From positions 1 through 42,505 of the forward strand of contig CAZBQL010000016.1 of NCBI GenBank assembly GCA_964493985.1: DNA of 42,505 nt, in the 5' to 3' direction. The stretch is from MGML01 sp964493985. GTDB lineage: Bacteria > Chloroflexota > Dehalococcoidia > Dehalococcoidales > UBA2162. A program made the position numbers and the translations under genes. The notes beneath the pieces are model-generated. The model worked only from the letters and a program-made list of their open reading frames with translations. It was not told the DNA's origin and did not search any database. Shown in pieces: positions 27,265-35,279 of this stretch (within the stretch, counting starts at the first letter, position 1; each line of letters begins with the position of its first letter).

Positions 27265-27503
27265 CTCTCTGACATTCCTCACCGCGGCAACCCTTCTGCT
27301 TATATCCTGATATTCAATTCGTTCCTACATGATTTAAAAAACTATTAAAGACATTAATAATCGCTGACGAAGCCAACTACCAATGCCTTTATACATCTCT
27401 ATTGCCCCTCCGCAGCCTAGAAGGTACAAGATGGTAAGCGCTATTTTATTCGTGAATAGCCATATCGGCTAAATTGTAATTCTTTTATGTAGTCCTGTCA
27501 ATA

Positions 27504-27557
27504 TTAATACGAAACAGGATTTTAATACAATGTCTATTAATAATACAAAACACATTT
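27504..27557. repeat. Three-copy 18-nt iteron-like repeat
   Basis: TTAATAC at 27504, TTAATAC at 27522 and ATAATAC at 27540 recur with an exact 18-base period. Two are followed by a similar tail (GAAACA, AAAACA). Such phased repeats often bind a regulator, but the AT-rich setting makes chance likely enough for caution. Confidence 0.35.
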
Positions 27558-27787
27558 TCTGATATCAAATTACACCTGTCGTTAATCTATTATTTAAATC
27601 CATGAGTGTTATCTTAAATATATATCCGGTTATCTATGACAATCTCCTGGCACTTGTGATATATTGTGCCTGAGAGCATTTTCTCACACGGGTGTAAAAG
27701 CTGTGGATATAGCCTTGCCTATCAAGAAATGGTAGAAGTAAAAGCTTTACTTTGCAGCTAAAACAATTAGAAGAACGGAGGGTAACG

Positions 27788-29446
27788 ATGTCCGAAAAAA
27801 TTACGGTCCTTAATCCAGCCTGCAGCAGTACTATGGTAAAACGTGTGCCACTTGCTCCCAGGAATTTCACCAGTCTTGAAAATAAGACTATCTTTATGAT
27901 AGACATAGGCTGGGGAGGTCCCACGGCGGGTTATGATGTATTCGATGTAATGTCGGAATGGTTCGCTGAAAACATACCTTCGGTAAAAACCGTTCTTGTC
28001 AGGAAAAAGGGCGGTTTTGCCGAAGATGACCCTGAATTATGGGCAAGAGTAAAAGCAGAAGGAGACGCTGCTATTCTCGGTATAAGCTGCTGAGATGGCT
28101 GCGCTGCGGCCTTGAGTCGCCATGCCAAAGCCCTTGAACTCCTGGGGATACCAACCGCTCCTTGTACGGCAATTAATGTCAGTGAATATGTAAGAGGTTG
28201 GGACAGGTTATATGGAAGCGGAATTCCTCTCCGTTACACCACCTTTCCGCTGCCTATAGCCGGGGCATCGCGGGAAGTCCATAAATCATACGTTTACGGT
28301 AACGACCCGGTAACAGGAAAACCCACAATGCCCCAGATAGTAGATGCCCTTACCAGACCACTCACCGAAGAAGAGCAGCTAACCGGTTTACCTGAAGGAG
28401 CTGTCGAACCGCGATTGTTACCACCTGATACCGAAGAAAATCTGCAGGAACTGTTCAAAGAAAAAGACTGGACAGACTACCTGCCCGTCACCATGCCGAC
28501 CGAAGAAAGAGTCACAGCCATGTTGAAAGGGACAAGCCACACACCGGACGAAGTCGTTAAAGTACTCTCCTGGCCGGGTGGAGGTCGGGAAATGACGGTT
28601 GAAAAAGTAGCCGCTTATGCGGTTATGGCCGGGGCCAGACCCGAATATCTACCAGTTATACTTGCTATAGGAACAATGGCCCCCTTTGGTAATTCAACTA
28701 CATCGATGACCAACATGATAGTAGTGAACGGTCCGGTAAGAAAAGAACTTAATATGAATTCGGGAACAGGAGCGATGGGTCCTCATAATGAAGCGAACGC
28801 GACCATCGGCAGGTCTTTCACCCTGATGTCCAAGGCAGCCGGAAACCTTCACGCAGGTAAAACTACTTTCGGTTCTCTTGGAAGCAACCTCCAGTACAAT
28901 AACCTCTGTTTTGCCGAAAATGAAGAGGAACTTCCGGATGGATGGAATCCCGTGCATGTCCAGTTCGGTTACAAGAAGGAAGACAGTGTGGTAACTGTCG
29001 CTACCGGATGGACATATATTTCATGCGTCGGAGAGATAATCTCGGAGTATCCACCCCAGAGGCTGATAGCCGATTATATGGTAGCGATGACGGGGATGGG
29101 TTCTGCCGCTACTCTCTGTGCCGATCCTCTCCTGGCGAAACTCCTGCATGATGAGCAGGGATTCGGGACGAAAGAAAGTCTTGCCGAGTGGTTCTCGGAT
29201 AATGTCGAAATAACAGCCGGGCAATTCTGGGGAAACGGTCTTATTACCACAGGGCTAAACAATGTCGCCCTGCAGGGACTCGAACCGTACGCAACCTGGC
29301 GAAAACTGCCGTCCGAGTCCATGATAAAGCCGTTCAATAACCCGAAAGGAATAAATACCGTGGTAGTAGGCGGAGGGACCAATACTATCTGGTTCATGAC
29401 CGATTTCCGGCTTGGCAGAGGCGTATCGGTCGATCATTGGAGATAA
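27788..29446 (+). CDS. UGSC-family two-domain (seleno)protein 2, in-frame TGA read as Sec102
   Basis: 552 residues when the TGA at 28091-28093 is read as selenocysteine 102. The N-terminal domain matches the UGSC family well: ITVLNP, VPLAPRNFTSLENKTI, then Cys-Sec-Asp-Gly-Cys, so a UxxC redox motif with a vicinal cysteine, then HAKALELLGIPT. The C-terminal domain (MLKGTSHTPDEV; TVEKVAAYAVMAGARPEYLPV; NGPVRKELNMN; ANATIGRS) is homologous to that of the protein at 16651, and both end near V-[DG]-x-WR. Start ATG 27788 has GGAGGGTAACG ahead. It leads an operon with rhodanese and thioesterase genes, 35 and 42 bases apart. The reaction is unknown; the motif suggests a thiol/selenol reductase or carrier step. 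Confidence 0.87.
28091..28120 (+). promoter_or_regulatory. Recoded UGA with candidate bacterial SECIS hairpin
   Basis: After the TGA at 28091, GCGGC (28106-28110) pairs with GTCGC (28116-28120) around loop CTTGA, beginning 18 bases after the UGA. An outer ATGGC/GCCAT pairing (28095-28099 with 28119-28123) is an alternative fold. The loop lacks a G in its first two positions, so this is a weaker match to known SECIS elements. Confidence 0.35.
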
Positions 29447-29481
29447 CTAAAGAAAAATAACCAGAATACCTGAGGAGGGAT

Positions 29482-29847
29482 ATGGAGAACAGTGATATAC
29501 CCCGCATAAAATGCGAGGAACTCCAGGAGATGATAGAAAAAGGTGAAAAAGTCGTCATCATAGACACTCGTGCCACTGCCGCTTACAAGGACGATCACAT
29601 TAAGGGCGCAATCAATATCTACCTGAATCCGGGAGGTGATCCCTTTGAGAGGCAAATGACATTCATGGCATTGCCGGCAGACAAGCCTCTCGTGGTCTAT
29701 TGTGACTGTGTAGATGAATCGGACAGCCTTATAATGGCGGGTGAAATAAAGAATGCCAGATACGATATCAGTAACGTAAAGGTTCTTGAACTGGGAATCA
29801 ACCGGTGGAAGGAACTCGGTTACCCGACCGAAAAATCCGAATTTTAA
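29482..29847 (+). CDS. Rhodanese-like sulfurtransferase domain protein
   Basis: 121 residues, one rhodanese domain: VIIDTRATAAYKDDHIKGAINI in the first half (DTR and the HIKGA turn) and the active-site loop VYCDCVDES near residue 74, whose first cysteine aligns with the persulfide-forming Cys. It is made with an ideal GAGGAGGG site and follows the selenoprotein gene by 35 bases. A role in delivering sulfane sulfur, or perhaps selenium, to the selenoprotein's pathway is an inference from gene order. Confidence 0.85.
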   Translation: MENSDIPRIKCEELQEMIEKGEKVVIIDTRATAAYKDDHIKGAINIYLNPGGDPFERQMTFMALPADKPLVVYCDCVDESDSLIMAGEIKNARYDISNVKVLELGINRWKELGYPTEKSEF

Positions 29848-29889
29848 TCAGTTTTTACAATTGTATAAATACATCAGAATGGAAAGAAT

Positions 29890-30333
29890 ATGGCGCGAAT
29901 TAAAATAAATCTTCCCGAGAAATACATATTCTCGACTGATATACCCGTTCGGAGTACCGATATAAATCGCGGCGGACACATGGGATGGAATTATATGTTT
30001 AACATCCTGGACGAAGCCCGAATCCAGTTTTGGGACAATATCGGGTATTCCGAAACAGACAATGCACGGGTATCAAATATAATGGCTGATGCCGGGATCA
30101 ATTACAAACACCAGGTATTCTATGGTCAGACACTTCGGGTGGAAATGGCTGCGGCTGAGTTTACCGAAAGAGGTTTCGACCTGGTTTTCAGAGTATCTGA
30201 CTCAAAAACCGGTGAAGAGGTTGCCAGAGCAAAGACAGGAATGCTCTGCTTCGACTACAAGGAGCAGAAAATAACCCGCGTACCGGAAGATTTCAGGAGA
30301 AGACTTCAAGGAGAAAAATCGGAAACAGGTTAA
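29890..30333 (+). CDS. Hotdog-fold acyl-CoA thioesterase-like protein
   Basis: 147 residues of the 4-hydroxybenzoyl-CoA thioesterase/YbgC-type hotdog family. The segment VRSTDINRGGHMGWNYMFNI holds the Asp and the Gly-His-x-Gly turn seen in the family, followed by DEARIQFW on the central helix. It probably hydrolyses a small acyl-CoA. It is third in the operon behind the selenoprotein and rhodanese. Its stop overlaps the convergent gene at 30330 by four bases. Confidence 0.78.
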   Translation: MARIKINLPEKYIFSTDIPVRSTDINRGGHMGWNYMFNILDEARIQFWDNIGYSETDNARVSNIMADAGINYKHQVFYGQTLRVEMAAAEFTERGFDLVFRVSDSKTGEEVARAKTGMLCFDYKEQKITRVPEDFRRRLQGEKSETG

Positions 30334-31082
30334 CCCGCGGCTTCCTGGTTTTCTTCCTTGCCCGGATATATTATCAGAGGTTTCGGATAGACTACGTTCG
30401 GAGTTCTTCTGGTATATAGAATCGCCATCAGGCTGAGAAGAAGTAAAAATACCCCTATCATTAAACCGCCTATCCCCGCGATAAACAGTATAGCTGCTTT
30501 TGTCTTGACCTGTATGTTCAAGTCGAGGCCAGCCGAACCATCGGCATTCATGATTATCAGAGAATCATGTTCAGGATCCCAGATTAATTCTTTCGTACCT
30601 TTTCCGGAAATGGTATCGATCCAGAAATCCTGTGACACCGGGTCAACAGGTAACGTATCGCCATTGAATCTTTGGTAGTCCGCGCGAGGTGGAAATATCC
30701 ATAAACCCGTTATTTTGTCGTATTCGACGCCGGTTAGGTAAGAACGGGCATCCTCTACTGACGCCGAACCTATAAAAAACTCCTTTCCCCGGGTCTCCAT
30801 ATCAGTCAGTACCTTGAAAACTCCTATCGATCCCATATCCCAATTTATGTCAAACTCGATTCCATCCGGTTCCAGGACAATGGCGCTACTATCCTTCTGT
30901 ACATTGAATCCCCAGGTCGAGAAAAAGCCCTGGCTGTCTTTCGTTGTACTGTTCTGAGAAAGAAAGTAGATACCGCTTAAGAGAAAGAAAACAGCTGCGA
31001 TAAGACCAATAATCCCACCGGTCCGGATTATTACTTTTCCGTACCTGATTAGGAACCTCTTGATGAACGCGAATATCGACAT
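30330..31082 (-). CDS. Two-helix membrane protein of unknown function
   Basis: 250 residues, not recognised. One membrane helix near residues 18-42, an external region of about 150 residues with DSLIIMNADGSAGLDL-type beta strands, and a second helix near 192-220 followed by a basic, proline-containing cytoplasmic tail. The topology resembles DUF3592-type or sensor-like membrane proteins, but I see no family motif. It is separated from the ferredoxin gene by a terminator and an AT-rich gap that likely holds its own promoter. Confidence 0.55.
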   Translation of the reverse strand: MSIFAFIKRFLIRYGKVIIRTGGIIGLIAAVFFLLSGIYFLSQNSTTKDSQGFFSTWGFNVQKDSSAIVLEPDGIEFDINWDMGSIGVFKVLTDMETRGKEFFIGSASVEDARSYLTGVEYDKITGLWIFPPRADYQRFNGDTLPVDPVSQDFWIDTISGKGTKELIWDPEHDSLIIMNADGSAGLDLNIQVKTKAAILFIAGIGGLMIGVFLLLLSLMAILYTRRTPNVVYPKPLIIYPGKEENQEAAG

Positions 31083-31152
31083 AATACTTATTATTATAAC
31101 ATATAAGATATATTATTATTACACGTGAGATAAGTCAAAGCGGAAAAGGAAA

Positions 31153-31187
31153 CCCGGTAAGGAAGTCATTTTTCCTTCCTTACCGGG
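31153..31187 (-). terminator. Intrinsic terminator of the flavoprotein-ferredoxin operon
   Basis: A 13-bp perfect stem (31153-31165 with 31175-31187) and a 9-nt loop, lying 11 bases after the ferredoxin stop on the minus strand and followed by a T-rich stretch. Confidence 0.85.
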
Positions 31188-31197
31188 AAAAACGTGT

Positions 31198-31494
31198 TTA
31201 TATCTGGTGTATCTCACCGGTGGCTTTGTTCTTCCAGTAACCCCTCGATTGTAAAGGCCAGTTGAATTTGATAGCCCCGGGACGAGGACAGTCATTGGCA
31301 CAGCAGCCACAGTACCAGCACTCGTCGGGATGGAGAATTATCGGTGGTCTGCCTTTTTCCGGGTTCGGTATATAAACATCTATCTGGCAGACTTCGACGC
31401 AATGATTACAGCCATTGCAGATATCGGGATTAAAAATCACCGGAGTACTCGGTGTAATTATATTAGGCAATGCAGTTTGTTTTTGTTGAGACAT
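31198..31494 (-). CDS. 2[4Fe-4S] ferredoxin, AprB-like partner of the flavoprotein
   Basis: 98 residues. Two complete clusters: Cys26-x2-Cys29-x2-Cys32-x3-Cys36 and Cys59-x2-Cys62-x2-Cys65-x3-Cys69, with an extra Cys64. A tail rich in aromatic and basic residues follows (FNWPLQSRGYWKNKATGEI), as in ferredoxin subunits that dock to a flavoprotein. It is shorter than APS-reductase AprB (about 150). ATG at 31494 has GGAGG directly upstream; a TTG four codons earlier is unlikely. The gene is 51 bases downstream of the flavoprotein gene and should carry its electrons. Confidence 0.88.
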   Translation of the reverse strand: MSQQKQTALPNIITPSTPVIFNPDICNGCNHCVEVCQIDVYIPNPEKGRPPIILHPDECWYCGCCANDCPRPGAIKFNWPLQSRGYWKNKATGEIHQI

Positions 31495-31545
31495 CTCTTC
31501 CTCCAAAATCCAGTTCGTTAAAGATATAATTTGATTTAGTGACTA

Positions 31546-33489
31546 TCATTTTCCCTTGAACACACCGGTATAGTCTTTATTATGGGCTTCATACTGTTCT
31601 TTCATGTTACCCCAGAAATTCCGCGGCAACTCACCGGTTTTAACCTTACCGTTTTCCTGCTTGATAGTAAGGAAGTTCTGCAATTCCGGATTTGCCGGTC
31701 CGCCCATCCTCTGCATATCCAGCGGGATACCTTTCGCTTTCGCTGCCAGCATGGCCTGAATAATGACCTGAGCGTACGTCAGCATACTGAGATCTTCCAG
31801 GCTGCGCATCAGCTTATGCGGATCAAGTGCATAAAGATCAGGCACCGATTCGTTTTCGATTTTTCGTAATGATATCAGACCCATATTCAGAAGATTCTCG
31901 GTCTTATATTCACTGCAATAATACTGCATGACTCTGGCAATACCGGCGTGCAGTTCTTTCCATTCCATGCCACTGCTTCGCTTAACCGGGGCATAAACAC
32001 GCTCTTTCTCACGTTCTATCTGCTCACGCGATATTTTAGGTTCGTTCGTCCGGCTTGCGTAGTCCGAGGCTTTTCGCCCGGCATATCGACCGGTGGCTGC
32101 ACAGAAGCTATGGTCTTCGGAGGAAAACATCTGCATCCCGGCGGCATACAGCCCATCCACGGTAGTCTTTAGATTCCAGTCTACCAGCGGACCACCACTT
32201 GCCTGCCCCCATTGCGGCAGACTATTGCCCTCGATATACTTATAACTCTGGAGCAGGTCACGGCTTTCATCGTAACCTGCCCGGTTAAAGGTATCGATAA
32301 TGATCCTGGTCGTTGATTCTTCTCCCAGCATGAGGTTCCAGGTAGCTCTTCTCTCCACGTCCGACATCGCCGGGAAATCACCATAGAAAGGCAGTTCATA
32401 TTCTCCTTTGCGGATTCCTTCCTGAATAGCCTGCATTGTTTCGAAAGACGGCATCATGGCTCCGGCATCGACCCAGCCCTGTATGGCATAAGGTACCGGC
32501 TTACCATTGGCATCGACTATAGGGACATTTTCATAACTGGCATCACCCGCTCCGGTATACCACTTATGTTTAAGGCCGGTGGCAATACCTATGACCCCGG
32601 TCCTTTCCATCATGGAGAGTTCGGCCCCGGCATTCCATGCCATAACGGTACCGTCACCTGACGTACACCGGGACATCATGCTGGAGATACCGCATAGTTC
32701 GGTATTCATGAGCCATATCTGACCGGCTCCGGCGGTAGCGAGGATAGTCGCCTTGGACTTAAAGATCATGAATTCACCGGTACGGTTGTTGATGCCGGTA
32801 GCCCCGACTACCGGGGCGCCCGGAACTCCGTTCTCATTCAGCAGGCTGGTTGCCATAACCCGGTCAAAGATTTTTACCCCCAGGCGCTGGCATTCCTTTT
32901 TCAGCATTGGTTTAAAAGTGCTGCCCCAGACCCGTATTACCACGTTGTTTCTTTTTTGTTCCGGATTACTTTTAAAAACTTTACCCCTTGCAGTCTCATC
33001 TACCCAGGCATAGCTGTGTATAACTCCGTAGCGTGGCGAAATCATCAGTTTAGTCTTCTCATCCCGTCCCTCGGCACCGATGTATTCATCACCGGTATCT
33101 CTGATTTTACCTCCCATCTGCTCCATTTCCTGTAAAGTATCCCAGTCTTCGCGGCACTGGATCTGGATACCAATGCCATTGCAGAATGGACGGTCAGCCA
33201 TATGTTCGGCCCATTCATCCGGGTCCACGTTGGACAGTGGATTCGCTGGAGCATCACACCAGTGATCGCATCCCGGGCCTCCGGCTCCACTCCTTACAGT
33301 ATCACCCTTTTCCACCAGAGCTACCTTTAGTCCACTCCTGGCAGCACTGATGGCAGCCCAGCAACCGGCGATTCCACCTCCTATTACCAGGACGTCGGTT
33401 TCTATTTCCTGCTCCTGGTCATAGCGTATCGGATACGGCCAATCAGGTGCGTGGCCCTGTTCCCTGAAATAATCATTCCATGTACCCAA
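31546..33489 (-). CDS. FAD-dependent oxidoreductase, AprA/fumarate-reductase-like flavoprotein subunit
   Basis: 647 residues. The FAD-binding dinucleotide fold (DVLVIGGGIAGCWAAISAA, about 32-50) is followed by VEKGDTVRSGAGGPGCDHW. A late GGPLVDWNLKTTVDGLYAAGMQMF segment (split: GGPLVDWNLKTTVDG and LYAAGMQMF) is the FAD/active-site cap region. The helical C-terminal domain matches the succinate dehydrogenase/fumarate reductase/AprA superfamily in length and order. With the ferredoxin downstream it resembles AprAB, but key APS-reductase residues cannot be confirmed by eye, so the substrate is open. TTG start, supported by GGAGG 9 bases ahead. It diverges from the UroD-like gene. Confidence 0.82.
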   Translation of the reverse strand: MGTWNDYFREQGHAPDWPYPIRYDQEQEIETDVLVIGGGIAGCWAAISAARSGLKVALVEKGDTVRSGAGGPGCDHWCDAPANPLSNVDPDEWAEHMADRPFCNGIGIQIQCREDWDTLQEMEQMGGKIRDTGDEYIGAEGRDEKTKLMISPRYGVIHSYAWVDETARGKVFKSNPEQKRNNVVIRVWGSTFKPMLKKECQRLGVKIFDRVMATSLLNENGVPGAPVVGATGINNRTGEFMIFKSKATILATAGAGQIWLMNTELCGISSMMSRCTSGDGTVMAWNAGAELSMMERTGVIGIATGLKHKWYTGAGDASYENVPIVDANGKPVPYAIQGWVDAGAMMPSFETMQAIQEGIRKGEYELPFYGDFPAMSDVERRATWNLMLGEESTTRIIIDTFNRAGYDESRDLLQSYKYIEGNSLPQWGQASGGPLVDWNLKTTVDGLYAAGMQMFSSEDHSFCAATGRYAGRKASDYASRTNEPKISREQIEREKERVYAPVKRSSGMEWKELHAGIARVMQYYCSEYKTENLLNMGLISLRKIENESVPDLYALDPHKLMRSLEDLSMLTYAQVIIQAMLAAKAKGIPLDMQRMGGPANPELQNFLTIKQENGKVKTGELPRNFWGNMKEQYEAHNKDYTGVFKGK

Positions 33490-33683
33490 TTTTCTTTTCC
33501 TCCTTGTATATTTTCACAGGAATTTTCAGAAACACTCGATTCATCTCTGAACCGGCTTCTCCGTCAGGTCAACGCCAATGATATGTCTCCTGTTACTCCA
33601 ATGTCAATTTTTTTACCTGGTATTTACTTAACAGCGATATATGTAGTATTACTAGTGAAGAAAATTAATAACCGGAGGACTAT

Positions 33684-34949
33684 ATGACTAAAAACCCAGA
33701 TGAGGGAAAATCAGCAAAGCAATTACGTCGGGAACGCGAACGGAGAATAATGGACGCCATCGAACTCAAAGGGCCGGACAGAGTTCCGGTAATGGTTCCG
33801 ATGGGCTACTTTCCGGCGAAATATGCCGGCATACCCTACTCGACTGCATATTATGATTTTGATGCGTGGTATGCTGCCTGTAAGAAAACGCTCGAGGATT
33901 TCCAGCCGGATGCTATCTTTCCGCAGCCATTCACTCCGGGCAAAGCCCTGGAAATTCTTCAACCCAGAAACCTGAGATGGCCGGGATACGGTGTTGATGA
34001 ATATATGGGACATCAGTCCATCGAAATCGACTATATGAAAGCCGATGAAATTGATATGTATATGAAAGACCCGTCCGATTATATGTTCCGGACTTTTATG
34101 TCCCGTGCATCCGAGATATCCGGAGGGTTGGCAGGCCTCCCCAAACTTTCCGACCTTGGTGGAGGACCAATGGGAATTCAGATGCTGGCAGTCGCATTAT
34201 CCGAACCGTCGGTAGCGAAGACAATACGTGAATTACAGAAAGTCGGACGCGAAATGAAGAAATGGCGTTCGAGACAGATGAAATTCAGCAAAATGATGCT
34301 GGATTTAGGATATCCAAACTATACTCACGCCGCGGCACTGCCGCCGTATGACATCATCTCCATCTCCATGCGTGGGATGGAAGGGACGATGTTCGATATG
34401 TACCGTCAGCCGGAAAAACTAATCGAATTATGCAATTTTGTCCTTGAGCAGACTCTTTCCCGTCCGTTACCACCTCCAAATGAGATGGGATACATAAGAA
34501 TATTCATGACTATCACTCGTGGCTCTGATAATTTTATTTCTGTTAAACAATGGGAGAAATTTTACTGGCCGACCTTTAAAAAGATCGTTACGGAGTTGAT
34601 AAAAAAGGGAGGAACACCCTGCATTTTCTTTGAAGGTAACTGTGATACAAGGATGGAATATCTTCTTGACCTTCCCAAAGGTAAATTCCTGGCAAGGCTG
34701 GATAAGACAGATATATTCAGGGCAAAGGAGATACTGAAAGACCATGTCTGTATTGAAGGCAACGTATCATCGTCTCTCCTGCAGACAGGAACCGTTGACG
34801 AAGTAAAAGCCTGCGTGAAAAAACTTATCGATGTGGTAGGTAAAGACGGCGGCTATATTGTATCGACTAACAGTTCGACAGACCACGTGAAACCAGAAAA
34901 TTTGAAAGCATTGGTCGACTTTACCAAGGAATACGGCTGGTACAAATAA
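33684..34949 (+). CDS. Uroporphyrinogen decarboxylase-family protein (methyltransferase-like)
   Basis: 421 residues of the URO-D/MtaA-like TIM-barrel superfamily, which includes haem-pathway decarboxylases and cobamide-dependent methyltransferases. Recognisable parts are RIMDAIELKGPDRVPVMVP near the N-terminus, SDLGGGPMGIQML in the middle, CIFFEGNCDTRMEYLLDLPKG, and the late GGYIVSTNSSTDHVKPENLKALVDF. The last part is the usual glycine-rich substrate/Zn end of the barrel, but here with no obvious His-x-Cys zinc motif. No corrinoid protein gene is adjacent. It starts at ATG with CGGAGGA ahead. Catabolic C1 transfer is more likely than haem synthesis given the context, but this is inference. 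Confidence 0.75.
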   Translation: MTKNPDEGKSAKQLRRERERRIMDAIELKGPDRVPVMVPMGYFPAKYAGIPYSTAYYDFDAWYAACKKTLEDFQPDAIFPQPFTPGKALEILQPRNLRWPGYGVDEYMGHQSIEIDYMKADEIDMYMKDPSDYMFRTFMSRASEISGGLAGLPKLSDLGGGPMGIQMLAVALSEPSVAKTIRELQKVGREMKKWRSRQMKFSKMMLDLGYPNYTHAAALPPYDIISISMRGMEGTMFDMYRQPEKLIELCNFVLEQTLSRPLPPPNEMGYIRIFMTITRGSDNFISVKQWEKFYWPTFKKIVTELIKKGGTPCIFFEGNCDTRMEYLLDLPKGKFLARLDKTDIFRAKEILKDHVCIEGNVSSSLLQTGTVDEVKACVKKLIDVVGKDGGYIVSTNSSTDHVKPENLKALVDFTKEYGWYK

Positions 34950-34998
34950 GCAGGTTATTCAGGATTATGCACAATCTCCGTTGAATATTCGATATGAG

Positions 34999-35028
34999 TT
35001 GACTTATTGATAAAGATAAGATTAAACT
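34999..35028 (+). promoter_or_regulatory. Possible sigma70 promoter ahead of the alcohol dehydrogenase
   Basis: TTGACT (34999-35004), 18 bases, TAAACT (35023-35028). The same -10 hexamer occurs in the promoter at 38200-38228. If used, its transcript passes through the hairpin at 35092-35135 before reaching the gene, so that hairpin could act as an attenuator. Confidence 0.35.
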
Positions 35029-35091
35029 ATATCGATTTGGATTGTCGGAGAATAACATTATTAAAGAGTTATGCGTCAAGTAGCTTAATGC

Positions 35092-35135
35092 AAGCACCGG
35101 GAATGCTGTAGTCAGCAGCGTTCACCGGTGCTTTT
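35092..35135 (+). terminator. Two-part intrinsic terminator
   Basis: Outer stem AAGCACCGG (35092-35100) with CCGGTGCTT (35125-35133). The inner stem AATGCTG pairs with CAGCGTT (one G-U) around a 7-nt loop, and a short T run follows. It probably ends the UroD-like transcript. Confidence 0.75.
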
Positions 35136-35279
35136 CTATGGAATTTCCGGTGGAAAGAATAATACTTATAATCATTATAATTAGGCTGACCGTGCACGCG
35201 ACTAACACTGACCTGGTATTCATGACCATTCAAAAAGAAAATTCTTAGGCATAATAGTGCAAAGGAGGAGGAAACAATA

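Larger units (their letters stand above)
27150..27787. other. Divergent regulatory intergenic region
   Basis: About 640 AT-rich bases between binding protein A (leftward) and the second selenoprotein (rightward). Beyond the entries listed separately it holds two small dyads: GCTATT-N9-AATAGC (27440-27460) and GGCAC-N12-GTGCC (27649-27670). Both could be operators; neither is convincing alone. No riboswitch-like structure was recognised. Confidence 0.45.

Noticed and set aside
27504..27557. CRISPR array or replication-origin iterons
   Set aside because: Repeats are only 7 bases with an 18-base period, and there are no cas genes, dnaA gene or DnaA boxes nearby.
16951..28093. UGA reassigned to Trp or Gly throughout the genome
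   Set aside because: TGA ends the ABC permease, VWA, DhaL and flavoprotein genes at positions matching expected protein ends.
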